64,000 bases of DNA from UBA3537 sp038138145 (GTDB lineage: Bacteria; Bacteroidota; Bacteroidia; Flavobacteriales; Flavobacteriaceae): positions 248,001 to 312,000 of the forward strand of contig JAYQDD010000001.1 in NCBI GenBank assembly GCA_038138145.1, in the 5' to 3' direction. The translations under genes and the position numbers were made by a program. How positions within the stretch are numbered: position 1 is the first letter of the stretch; each line of letters opens with the position of its first letter. The notes under the pieces were generated by a model, which did no database searches, had not been told where the DNA came from, and worked only from the letters and a program-made list of their open reading frames with translations. Positions 24,934 to 33,260 of the stretch are shown here, piece after piece.

Positions 24934-25806
24934 ATGAGTGTTTTAGTTAACAAAAATTCAAAAATAATTGTACAAGGATTTACAGGAAGTGAAGGGACAT
25001 TTCACGCCGAACAAATGATTGCCTATGGCACCAATGTTGTTGGTGGTGTAACGCCAGGAAAAGGAGGGCAAACACACTTAGATCGTCCTGTATTTAATAC
25101 GGTTCAAGAAGCTGTAGAAAACGTTGCGGCCAATACGACCATTATTTTTGTACCACCTGCTTTTGCTGCGGATGCTATTATGGAAGCCGCCGATGCGGGT
25201 ATTGAAGTGATTATCACCATTACTGAAGGTATTCCTGTAGCTGATATGATTAAAGCCGCAGATTATATAAAAGATAAAAACTGCCGATTGGTGGGGCCAA
25301 ATTGTCCAGGCGTCATCACACCTGAAGAAGCTAAAGTCGGTATTATGCCGGGCTTTGTTTTTGAAAAGGGTAGAGTAGGTGTGGTTTCCAAATCAGGAAC
25401 ATTGACCTATGAAGCCGCAGATCAAGTGGTAAAACAAGGACTGGGTGTATCTACCGCCATTGGTATTGGAGGCGATCCGATTATTGGCACCACCACAAAA
25501 GAAGCATTGGAATTGCTGATTAATGACGACGAAACGGATTGTGTTGTTATGATTGGTGAAATTGGAGGACAGCTCGAAGGTGATGCAGCACAATGGTACA
25601 AAGCCAGCGGAAGCACAAAACCTGTGGTTGGTTTTATTGCTGGAGAAACGGCACCAGCAGGACGAACAATGGGACATGCCGGTGCGATTGTTGGCGGTAG
25701 CGATGATACTGCACAAGCCAAAAAACGCATCATGCGCGAATGTGGTATGCATGTGGTCGATTCCCCAGCAGAAATTGGCAAAAAAGTCGCCGAAGTTTTA
25801 GGGTAA
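24934..25806 (+). CDS. sucD: Succinate-CoA ligase, alpha subunit
   Basis: 290 residues, the standard SucD length. TCA-cycle enzyme that couples succinyl-CoA cleavage to nucleotide triphosphate formation. The CoA-binding Rossmann start VQGFTGSEGTFHAEQM and the phosphohistidine region RTMGHAGAIVGG are visible. The beta subunit gene sucC is not adjacent, as often in Flavobacteriaceae, so the subunits must be coordinated from separate loci. Confidence 0.97.
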   Translation: MSVLVNKNSKIIVQGFTGSEGTFHAEQMIAYGTNVVGGVTPGKGGQTHLDRPVFNTVQEAVENVAANTTIIFVPPAFAADAIMEAADAGIEVIITITEGIPVADMIKAADYIKDKNCRLVGPNCPGVITPEEAKVGIMPGFVFEKGRVGVVSKSGTLTYEAADQVVKQGLGVSTAIGIGGDPIIGTTTKEALELLINDDETDCVVMIGEIGGQLEGDAAQWYKASGSTKPVVGFIAGETAPAGRTMGHAGAIVGGSDDTAQAKKRIMRECGMHVVDSPAEIGKKVAEVLG

Positions 25807-25832
25807 ATTTTTTTTGGTTCAAAAATTCGTCA

Positions 25833-26015
25833 TCAATTCACAATTCTTTTAGGTCTTTTTTCAAAACTACCTCCACAGTTGGGGCATATGTTTTTTAAAA
25901 CGTTTTCTACACAGTCTATACAATAGGTTCACTCATATGCGCATATCATCGCTTCATCGCTGTTGTGGGGAAGGGGTTTGTGGCAACGTTCACAATTGGG
26001 TTTTAGTTTTAGCAT
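25833..26015 (-). pseudogene. DUF1272-type zinc-ribbon gene with an in-frame TGA
   Basis: Sixty codons plus stop read as MLKLKPNCERCHKPLPH, then EAMICAYE, a TGA (25931-25929, codon 29), TYCIDCVENVLKN, ICPNCGGSFEKRPKR and a final TGA. The pattern matches small DUF1272 proteins in full length and order. In those I recall, the motif is xCxFECTFC, so the TGA replaces a conserved Cys codon (TGT or TGC). No frameshift is needed. Simplest reading: a recent point mutation. Selenocysteine is an alternative with no supporting evidence seen here. A sequencing error is also possible. Confidence 0.75.
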
Positions 26016-26205
26016 AGTTTTTGGGTTTAAAAGTTTATGATTTATCTTTTATCATAACGCTCTCTCAACTATTTAGACACACCTTTTTAAAAAAAGTCAC
26101 ACTATTTTTTATATTTTTTTTCGTGAAAAGAAATTTCCGCTAAAAATATTGAGCCAAAAATTCAAATCCTCAAAAGCGTCCTTTTAAAATATATGAAGCA
26201 TGCGG

Positions 26206-26236
26206 TTTGAAGTATGGAGGCAATTCTCTACTTTTG
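26206..26236 (+). promoter_or_regulatory. Promoter of the ABC-F gene
   Basis: -33 TTTG (26206-26209), 19-base spacer, -7 TACTTTTG (26229-26236), 20 bases before the ATG at 26257. It excludes the upstream in-frame start at 26200. Confidence 0.7.
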
Positions 26237-26256
26237 CAAAAAAATTAAAGAAATAC

Positions 26257-27873
26257 ATGCTTTCAGTTTCAAACTTATCGGTACAATTTGGAAAACGCGT
26301 TCTTTTTGATGAAGTAAACATTACTTTTAATGGAGGTAATTGTTACGGCATTATTGGGGCCAATGGTGCAGGAAAATCCACCTTTCTAAAAATTATTTCA
26401 GGCCAACAGGAACCCACTTCAGGACATGTCCATCTCGAACCCGGAAAGCGTATGTCTGTATTGGAACAAAACCATAATTTGTGCGACAGCAACACGGTAC
26501 TCGAAACTGTGCTCATGGGCAACAAACCTTTGTACGCCATTAAAACCGAAATAGACGCCCTTTATAACGACTATAACGACGCCAATGCCGATCGAATAGG
26601 CGAGTTGCAAGTACAATACGAAGAAATGGACGGTTGGAATGCCGATAGCGATGCCGCCGCCATGCTTTCAAATTTAGGAATCAAAGAAGATTTGCACTAC
26701 ACATCCATGGCCGATTTAGACGGAAAACAAAAGGTTCGTGTGCTTTTGGCACAAGCCCTTTTTGGTTCCCCGGATGTGCTTATTATGGATGAGCCCACCA
26801 ACGATTTGGACTACGAAACCATTGCTTGGCTCGAAACTTTTTTGGCCAATTACGACAATTGTGTGATTGTGGTTTCGCATGACCGCCACTTTTTGGATGC
26901 GGTTTGTACCCATATTTCAGATATTGATTTTAATAAAATCAGTCATTTTTCAGGGAATTATACGTTTTGGTACGAATCTTCTCAATTGGCGGCCAAACAA
27001 CGTGCTCAGCAAAACAAGAAAGCTGAAGAAAAGAAGAAGGAATTGGAAGAATTTATCCGTCGTTTCTCTGCCAACGTGGCTAAGTCCAAACAAGCGACCA
27101 GCCGTAAAAAAATGATCGATAAACTTAATGTTGCGGATATCCGTCCTTCAAGCCGTCGCTATCCAGCCATCATTTTTGAGCGTGAACGTGAAGCTGGTGA
27201 TCAGATTTTAAACGTTGAAAAACTCTCTGCAGATTTGGATGGTGAAGTACTCTTTCAAAACATCGATTTAAATTTAAACAAAGGCGATAAAGTTGTTGTT
27301 TTTTCAAAAGATTCCAGAGCGACAACAGCTTTTTATGAAATCATCAATGGAAAACAAGAGGCCAAAACGGGGAAATATGCTTGGGGTGTTACCACTTCTC
27401 AGTCTTATTTACCTTTGGATAATAGTGCTTTTTTCTCTAAAAAATTAACCTTAGTCGATTGGTTACGCCAATGGGCTACCACTGAAGAAGAACGTGAAGA
27501 AGTCTACATTCGTGGCTTTTTGGGTAAAATGATTTTTAGTGGTGAAGAAGCTCTAAAAACTGCCGATGTTTTGTCTGGTGGGGAAAAGGTCCGCTGTATG
27601 CTCTCACGTATGATGATGATTCGTGCCAACGTACTTATGTTGGACGAACCAACAAATCACTTGGATTTGGAAAGTATTACCGCATTTAACAATTCATTGA
27701 AAAATTTTAAAGGAACAGTCTTATTCACGACCCACGATCATGAATTTGCCCAAACGGTTGCCAATAGGGTGGTAGAGCTAACCCCTAACGGAATTATTGA
27801 CCGCTATACCACTTTTGATGAGTATATGCTGGACAGTAAAATAAAGACACTTCGCGAGAAGATGTACAGTTAG
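26257..27873 (+). CDS. ABC-F family ATPase (YbiT-like)
   Basis: 538-residue soluble twin-ATPase of the ABC-F translation-factor family, closest by eye to E. coli YbiT. NBD1 has a canonical Walker A (GANGAGKST) but a degenerate signature (LDGKQ). NBD2 has a degenerate P-loop (VVVFSKDSRATTAFYE, no GxxGxGKS) but a canonical signature (LSGGEKVR). Both Walker B motifs are intact (LIMDEPTNDLD, LMLDEPTNHLD). The two degenerate elements belong to the same composite ATP site, leaving one good and one dead site. The linker (about 240-300) is a charged coiled coil. Monocistronic. Confidence 0.93.
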   Translation: MLSVSNLSVQFGKRVLFDEVNITFNGGNCYGIIGANGAGKSTFLKIISGQQEPTSGHVHLEPGKRMSVLEQNHNLCDSNTVLETVLMGNKPLYAIKTEIDALYNDYNDANADRIGELQVQYEEMDGWNADSDAAAMLSNLGIKEDLHYTSMADLDGKQKVRVLLAQALFGSPDVLIMDEPTNDLDYETIAWLETFLANYDNCVIVVSHDRHFLDAVCTHISDIDFNKISHFSGNYTFWYESSQLAAKQRAQQNKKAEEKKKELEEFIRRFSANVAKSKQATSRKKMIDKLNVADIRPSSRRYPAIIFEREREAGDQILNVEKLSADLDGEVLFQNIDLNLNKGDKVVVFSKDSRATTAFYEIINGKQEAKTGKYAWGVTTSQSYLPLDNSAFFSKKLTLVDWLRQWATTEEEREEVYIRGFLGKMIFSGEEALKTADVLSGGEKVRCMLSRMMMIRANVLMLDEPTNHLDLESITAFNNSLKNFKGTVLFTTHDHEFAQTVANRVVELTPNGIIDRYTTFDEYMLDSKIKTLREKMYS

Positions 27874-27878
27874 TTAGT

Positions 27879-27898
27879 TTTTAGCTTCGTCGCTAAAA
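27879..27898. terminator. Hairpin between convergent ABC-F and dnaN genes
   Basis: TTTTAGC (27879-27885), 6-base loop, GCTAAAA (27892-27898). There is no strong T-run on either side, so it is only a possible bidirectional terminator. Confidence 0.35.
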
Positions 27899-27908
27899 TT
27901 CTATAATC

Positions 27909-29027
27909 TTAGCTATTAAGCATCACAGGCATCACCAGCATGGTGAGTTGTTCTCCTTGGTCTAATCCATCTACTGGCGTCAAAATACCTGCTCTGTTGG
28001 GTAAACTCATTTCCAATTGCACATCATCGGCATTGATGTTGCTGAGCATTTCTGAAAGAAAGCGAGAATTGAACCCAATTTGAATATCATCGCCTTGATA
28101 ATCACAGGTCAAGCGTTCTTCGGCTTTATTGCTGTAGTCGATATCTTCAGCAGAAATATTGAGTTCTGCCCCAGCGATCCGCAAACGAATTTGGTGTGTA
28201 GTCTTGTTTGAAAATATAGACACACGACGTACAGAATTCAAAAACTGATTGCGGTTGATGGTGAGTTGATTCGGATTTTCTTTGGGGATTACGGCTTCAT
28301 AGTTTGGATATTTCCCATCGATTAAGCGGCAAACAAGCTCTGAATTACCAAAAGAGAATTTGGCATTGGAGTCGTTGTACTCAATAGTAACGTTTTCATC
28401 ACTTGTGGCCAAAATTGTTTTGAGCAGATTTAAAGGTTTTTTAGGCATAATAAACTCTGCGGTTTCATTGGCCTGTACATCTGTTCTTGAGTATTTTACA
28501 AGTTTGTGTGCATCGGTAGCTACAAACGTCAATCCGTCTGTTGTAAATTGAAAAAACACTCCGCTCATCACTGGTCTTAAATCGTCATTACCAGCTGCAA
28601 AAATGGTTTTGTTGATGGCGGTTGCCAAAATTTCTGATGAAACTACAGTTTGGCTAGGATTGTCCAAAGCCACTGTCTTAGGAAATTCATCGGCACTGGC
28701 GTAGGCGAGTGCATATTTTCCATGATTGGAGCTAATTTCGATGGTGTTGTTGGATTCTACTACAAAAGTTAGGGGCTGTTCTGGGAATGTTTTAAGCGTA
28801 TCTAATAAGAGTTTGGCCGGGATAGCCACCTGCCCTTGGCTATCACTTTCTACTTCCAAAACAGAAGCCATTGTGGTTTCTAAATCACTAGAAGATACGG
28901 TAAGTGATGTGTTGTTTAGTTCAAATAAAAAATTATCTAAAATTGGAAGTGTGTTGGAATTATTAATCACACCACCTAAGACTTGGAGTTGTTTTAATAA
29001 ATATGTGCTCGAAACAATGAATTTCAT
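27909..29027 (-). CDS. dnaN: DNA polymerase III beta subunit (sliding clamp)
   Basis: 372 residues, three beta-clamp domains. It encircles DNA and tethers the replicative polymerase and repair proteins. The N-terminus MKFIVSSTYLLKQLQVLGGVINNSNTLPILDNFLFEL and the C-terminal hydrophobic-pocket strand MLVMPVML are typical. dnaA is not adjacent, so this does not mark the origin. It follows the SAM hydrolase gene by 107 bases and has its own -7 element. Confidence 0.97.
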   Translation of the reverse strand: MKFIVSSTYLLKQLQVLGGVINNSNTLPILDNFLFELNNTSLTVSSSDLETTMASVLEVESDSQGQVAIPAKLLLDTLKTFPEQPLTFVVESNNTIEISSNHGKYALAYASADEFPKTVALDNPSQTVVSSEILATAINKTIFAAGNDDLRPVMSGVFFQFTTDGLTFVATDAHKLVKYSRTDVQANETAEFIMPKKPLNLLKTILATSDENVTIEYNDSNAKFSFGNSELVCRLIDGKYPNYEAVIPKENPNQLTINRNQFLNSVRRVSIFSNKTTHQIRLRIAGAELNISAEDIDYSNKAEERLTCDYQGDDIQIGFNSRFLSEMLSNINADDVQLEMSLPNRAGILTPVDGLDQGEQLTMLVMPVMLNS

Positions 29028-29063
29028 GTGTTTTTATGTTTGTTTTGAAGTATTATCTACTTA

Positions 29064-29071
29064 CAAATATA
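29064..29071 (-). promoter_or_regulatory. -7 element of dnaN
   Basis: TATATTTG on the minus strand, 36 bases before the ATG. No clear -33. Confidence 0.35.
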
Positions 29072-29134
29072 TTCTTTCATTGCGTATTTATGAAAGAAAC
29101 TTATTAACATTTGCTTTATGTTTTTAACCAATTC

Positions 29135-29971
29135 TTAGTCTTCAAAAAAGGTTACAGTAACGCTATCCATCATCTCTAGCCCCATGAGTGTAGAAGCTCC
29201 ACCTACAGTAGCTTTGTTACTCTTGTACATTGCAATTTCCAAATATCCGGAAGAATTAAACACCACCAATCCTCGTCCTTCATCATTGCGTTTATTGATG
29301 GGAATATTGAAATCCACTATATCTGAATAGCGTTGATGAATGGTTTTAAATTTGTGATTTCGTGCAGAAATTTCGAATCGTCTCCCTTTTTGTTGCGCTT
29401 CAAAAAATGATTTTTTTATGTTGGTGATTACATTGTCGTAGCGGTCTATAAAAATGACGTTTCCAATCAGTTGATTACTGTCACTGGCTACAAAAGGAGT
29501 AATGTTTTTTATGGGCTTTACGGCTTCAATCGCTTTTCCAATAACTTCGAGGGTTCCACCACGTGCAATATGGGCTGCAACTTTTACAAAAACGTCAAGA
29601 ACAGGAAAGCTCCCCACAATTTTGTCGTGAATATTGATTTCTACAATTTGATCGGGATTAATTTCATTACAAATCATACTCAAAATCCCATTATTGGCAC
29701 ACACAAAATAATGTCCGTCTAACAGCATAGCGATATGTGTATTTTCTGGGTTGAGCTCAGAATCGACGCCAATCACATGGATAGTTCCTTTTGGAAAACT
29801 ATTAAAGGCATTTTGAATGACATATGCGGCTTCCACCACACTAAAAGGGGAGATGTTGTGTGATATATCTACAATAGTGGCTTCTGGAATTTCGGAGTAC
29901 AATGCGCCCTTTACCGCACCAACAAAGTGTGCTTTCATTCCAAAATCAGTAGTGAGCGTTATGATGGCCAT
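29135..29971 (-). CDS. SAM hydroxide adenosyltransferase (DUF62 / SAM hydrolase)
   Basis: 278 residues of the chlorinase/fluorinase-like family. Most members use water to split S-adenosylmethionine to adenosine and methionine rather than halide. The motif TLTTDFGMKAHFVGAVKGAL with the active-site Asp, the DISHNISPFSVVEAAYV segment and IGVDSE are typical. No halogenase-specific insertion was recognised, so hydrolysis is the better guess. Divergent from phoH. Confidence 0.9.
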   Translation of the reverse strand: MAIITLTTDFGMKAHFVGAVKGALYSEIPEATIVDISHNISPFSVVEAAYVIQNAFNSFPKGTIHVIGVDSELNPENTHIAMLLDGHYFVCANNGILSMICNEINPDQIVEINIHDKIVGSFPVLDVFVKVAAHIARGGTLEVIGKAIEAVKPIKNITPFVASDSNQLIGNVIFIDRYDNVITNIKKSFFEAQQKGRRFEISARNHKFKTIHQRYSDIVDFNIPINKRNDEGRGLVVFNSSGYLEIAMYKSNKATVGGASTLMGLEMMDSVTVTFFED

Positions 29972-30028
29972 TAATTGTGAACTGTTGATGTGTTAAAAAT
30001 AGTCAAAAAATGCAGTTCATATGCAATA

Positions 30029-30036
30029 CAAACCTA
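30029..30036 (-). promoter_or_regulatory. -7 element of the SAM hydrolase gene
   Basis: TAGGTTTG on the minus strand, 57 bases before the ATG. No -33 found. Confidence 0.3.
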
Positions 30037-30102
30037 CATAAATTTTTGTTTTTAAATTTTATTAACACCACTAAATAATTAACCAAAAATGTTAGTACAT
30101 TT

Positions 30103-31104
30103 ATGATGATTTTAAAGACTAAACGTTTCACCCTAAAAAGCGATACACATTTGAATGAACTTGTTTTAGAATTAGAGGAAATTACACCAAAAGAGTTTTT
30201 TGGTATTCAAAATAAAAACATTGAACTCCTTAAACGGTACTTTCCAAAACTAAAAATTGTAGCCAGAGGCAACAAAATTACGGCCTTTGGCGATGAAGAA
30301 TTACTAGAAGAATTTGACAAACGCATGGAAATGCTTTTTAGTCATTTCGGGACCTACAACAAATTGGATGAAAACATGATTGAGCGTGTGCTTACAAGCG
30401 ATTCCGAGGAAGACTACACCACTTCAAATGAAAGTGGTCAAGTGATTTTGCATGGCGTGAATGGGCGTTTGATCAAAGCACAAACAAGCAATCAACGAAA
30501 ATTAGTGGATGCTGTCCGTCAGAATGACATGGTTTTTGCCATTGGTCCTGCAGGAACTGGAAAAACCTACACTGGAGTGGCTTTGGCTGTTAAAGCGCTA
30601 AAAAACAAAGAAGTTAAACGCATAATTCTCACACGGCCAGCTGTTGAAGCTGGAGAAAACCTTGGCTTTCTTCCGGGTGATTTGAAAGAGAAATTAGATC
30701 CCTATATGCAACCGCTGTATGATGCCTTGCGCGATATGATTCCACATGAGAAGTTGGATAATTACATAGAAAAGGGCATCATTCAAATAGCACCATTGGC
30801 TTTTATGCGCGGACGTACTTTGGACAATGCATTTGTCATTTTGGACGAAGGACAAAATACGACTCATGCGCAAATGAAAATGTTTTTGACCCGTATGGGA
30901 AAAAATGCCAAATTTTTACTCACAGGAGATCCAGGACAAATTGATTTGCCACGCCGTGTCATCTCAGGACTAAAAGAAGCATTGCTGATTTTGAAAGAAA
31001 TTAAAGGCGTTGGAATGGTCTTTTTAGACGACAAAGATGTGATACGTCACGAGTTGGTTAAAAAAGTAATTGACGCTTATAAAAATATTGAAAATAGAGA
31101 ATAA
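30103..31104 (+). CDS. PhoH-family ATPase
   Basis: 333 residues. An N-terminal KH-like region (about 10-85, KRYFPKLKIVARGNKITAFGDEE) is followed by the PhoH P-loop domain: Walker A GPAGTGKTYTGVALAVKAL (about 146-164), RPAVEAGENLGFLPGDLKEK, and Walker B VILDEGQNTT. E. coli YbeZ, its counterpart, works with the RNase YbeY in rRNA processing. ybeY is not in the window. Two ATGs in tandem (30103, 30106) leave the start uncertain by one codon. purC follows after 9 bases. Confidence 0.93.
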   Translation: MMILKTKRFTLKSDTHLNELVLELEEITPKEFFGIQNKNIELLKRYFPKLKIVARGNKITAFGDEELLEEFDKRMEMLFSHFGTYNKLDENMIERVLTSDSEEDYTTSNESGQVILHGVNGRLIKAQTSNQRKLVDAVRQNDMVFAIGPAGTGKTYTGVALAVKALKNKEVKRIILTRPAVEAGENLGFLPGDLKEKLDPYMQPLYDALRDMIPHEKLDNYIEKGIIQIAPLAFMRGRTLDNAFVILDEGQNTTHAQMKMFLTRMGKNAKFLLTGDPGQIDLPRRVISGLKEALLILKEIKGVGMVFLDDKDVIRHELVKKVIDAYKNIENRE

Positions 31105-31113
31105 AATTCCTTT

Positions 31114-32064
31114 ATGAATAAAACCATTACAGCAACCCATTTTAATTTTCCAGGTCAAAAGAGTGTATACAAAGGCAAAGTCCGCGAAGTGTATACCATC
31201 AATGATGATGTGTTGGTGATGATCGCGACAGACCGCCTCTCTGCATTTGATGTGGTAATGCCAAAAGGTATTCCTTATAAAGGTCAGATTTTAAATCAAA
31301 TTGCCACAAAGATGATGAAAGCCACCGAGGATTTAGTCCCAAATTGGTTGTTGGCTACTCCAGACCCCAATGTTGCTGTAGGCCATTTGTGCACCCCTTT
31401 TAAAGTCGAGATGGTTATCCGTGGTTATATGTCAGGTCATGCGGCCAGAGAATACAAAGCAGGAAAACGAATACTGTGTGGCGTACCAATGCCTGATGGA
31501 ATGTCTGAAAATGATGCTTTTGAAACGCCCATTATTACCCCAGCAACAAAGGCAGAAATGGGTGATCATGATGAAGATATTTCAAGAGAAGATATTTTAG
31601 CAAAAGGTATTGTCTCCGAAGAAGATTATCTCGTTTTGGAAGATTATACGCGCAAACTATTTCAGCGTGGTAGCGAAATTGCTGCAGCTCAGGGGCTCAT
31701 TCTAGTAGATACCAAATACGAATTTGGAAAAACTAAAGATGGAACAATCGTTTTAATTGATGAAATTCATACCCCTGACTCTTCTCGCTATTTCTATGCT
31801 GATGGTTATGCAGAACGCCAACAACAAGGGCAGCCCCAAAAGCAACTCTCTAAAGAATTTGTACGTCAATGGCTCATACAAAATGATTTTCAAGGACTGG
31901 AAGGGCAAAACGTTCCGTTTATGAGTGATGAGTACATCGAAACCGTAAGCAACAGATACATCGAACTTTATGAAAAGATTACTGGAGATACCTTTGAAAA
32001 AGGAGATTTATCTGATATTCACGCACGTATTGAATCTAATGTACTTAGTTATCTTTCTTCGTAA
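31114..32064 (+). CDS. purC: Phosphoribosylaminoimidazole-succinocarboxamide synthase
   Basis: SAICAR synthetase, an ATP-dependent step of purine synthesis. 316 residues, longer than the E. coli enzyme (about 237) and of the long type used by Bacteroidetes and yeast. Motifs: YKGKVREVYTI, ATDRLSAFDVVMPKGIPYKG, VIRGYMSGHAAREYKAG and DEIHTPDSSRY. It is cotranscribed with phoH by spacing, and its last 20 bases overlap the end of the convergent acyltransferase gene. Confidence 0.97.
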   Translation: MNKTITATHFNFPGQKSVYKGKVREVYTINDDVLVMIATDRLSAFDVVMPKGIPYKGQILNQIATKMMKATEDLVPNWLLATPDPNVAVGHLCTPFKVEMVIRGYMSGHAAREYKAGKRILCGVPMPDGMSENDAFETPIITPATKAEMGDHDEDISREDILAKGIVSEEDYLVLEDYTRKLFQRGSEIAAAQGLILVDTKYEFGKTKDGTIVLIDEIHTPDSSRYFYADGYAERQQQGQPQKQLSKEFVRQWLIQNDFQGLEGQNVPFMSDEYIETVSNRYIELYEKITGDTFEKGDLSDIHARIESNVLSYLSS

Positions 32065-33154
32065 AGCGAAGTCTGATTTTGTGTACAGCTGATCGAAGTT
32101 TTGCATAAACAAAAGTATTGGCTTTAATCCTGTAAATAGCAATCAAACTTACTACACTAAGAAAGGTAATTGCCCCAAAAATAGCTTCGGTTGGATTTAA
32201 ATTTTTCCCTAAAATTCGATTTAATCCCCAGCCTGTAAAACTTCCATAGAGCACAATAAAATGAATGACATAAATAGACAGTGTTTTCTGACCGATTTTT
32301 AGAATTAGCGTATTTTTTAGGAGGGCTTCGAAAGCATAGAAAAGCCCAAAAATCACCAAAACATTCCCCAATCTAATGAACAAATAATTGAAATTTGCAA
32401 CGTCATCAATAAGTTGAATACCAGTTCCCTTATAAATCCAGTATAAGAAGTAGGTGGAGCCATTCACCAAAAACAGTCCAACAATTAAAAATCCAGCAAT
32501 AATGGTGTTTTTAAACTTTGGAAGATTTAGATAACTATAAAATAAGGTGGCAATAAATGCTCCATAGGCCATATAGCCAAACCATGGCATAATGGTAAAA
32601 ATAGATCCATTTACTTTCGTTAAATAATTAGCAAAAAATAAGGGGATGTCTGTTGCTGTATATGTTCTATATAAAGGTTCTGATATGAAAATTAAAGTCC
32701 CAATTACAATCATAAATAACGAAAAAAGTTTATGATTTTGACCTATTAATTTATAACAAAGTACAATCAACAACAGCGACAATCCAATGCATTGCAATAC
32801 ATCAATAACCATAAAATAAGTCCCAAAATGACCTGAAAACCATCTAAAAATAGGTATCCGTAAGGCATAGCCAATACCAATGAGCATAACCCCACGAACA
32901 AGCCCCTTTTTGATGCGCTCCTGAGAAGTCCCTTTGTCGCGCGCTTTCATCAATAAATAGGTAAAAATGAGTCCTGAAATTGTGAAAAAAGTAGGCGCAG
33001 TAATTCCTCTAAAATATTGCCAAATACGGTAGGCAATGTTGGTGGTATCACGAAACTCTACCGCCAACAGCGTGTCTATAAAGTGCCCCTGTAGCATCAT
33101 AAGAATAGCAAAGGCACGAACAGCATCAATGAAGTATATACGGTTGGTTTTCAA
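32045..33154 (-). CDS. Polytopic membrane acyltransferase, HGSNAT-like (DUF1624)
   Basis: 369 residues with about 10 predicted hydrophobic segments. The N-terminus RIYFIDAVRAFAILMMLQGHFIDTL with RGITAPTFFTISGLIFTYLL matches the heparan-alpha-glucosaminide N-acetyltransferase-like / acyltransferase-3-like family, where the His (here in LQGHFID) is functionally important. It probably acylates a cell-envelope glycan, but the acceptor is unknown. A minus-strand -7 TACCTTTG lies 16 bases upstream. Confidence 0.8.
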   Translation of the reverse strand: MKTNRIYFIDAVRAFAILMMLQGHFIDTLLAVEFRDTTNIAYRIWQYFRGITAPTFFTISGLIFTYLLMKARDKGTSQERIKKGLVRGVMLIGIGYALRIPIFRWFSGHFGTYFMVIDVLQCIGLSLLLIVLCYKLIGQNHKLFSLFMIVIGTLIFISEPLYRTYTATDIPLFFANYLTKVNGSIFTIMPWFGYMAYGAFIATLFYSYLNLPKFKNTIIAGFLIVGLFLVNGSTYFLYWIYKGTGIQLIDDVANFNYLFIRLGNVLVIFGLFYAFEALLKNTLILKIGQKTLSIYVIHFIVLYGSFTGWGLNRILGKNLNPTEAIFGAITFLSVVSLIAIYRIKANTFVYAKLRSAVHKIRLRFTKKDN

Positions 33155-33170
33155 AGATTATAATTTAATA

Positions 33171-33178
33171 CAAAGGTA
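33171..33178 (-). promoter_or_regulatory. -7 element of the HGSNAT-like gene
   Basis: TACCTTTG on the minus strand, 16 bases before the ATG at 33154. Confidence 0.45.
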
Positions 33179-33260
33179 GTCTTTTAGAGGTTATTTTGAT
33201 AAAATTCCGAATAGAACCTATTTTAAATAATATGTTTAAATTAGACGAAAATTATTGTTC

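Noticed and set aside
25929..25931. TGA as a selenocysteine codon in the DUF1272 gene
   Set aside because: It sits at a Cys position, but I see no convincing SECIS-like hairpin just after it and no selenocysteine genes in the window, so a point mutation is the simpler call.
26035..26057. Inverted repeat TTATGAT/ATCATAA upstream of the broken DUF1272 gene
   Set aside because: A 7-bp AT-rich repeat with a 9-base loop is expected by chance in this AT-rich gap and has no supporting context.
27909..29027. Replication origin near dnaN
   Set aside because: No dnaA, gyrB or recF neighbour and no DnaA-box cluster was noticed.
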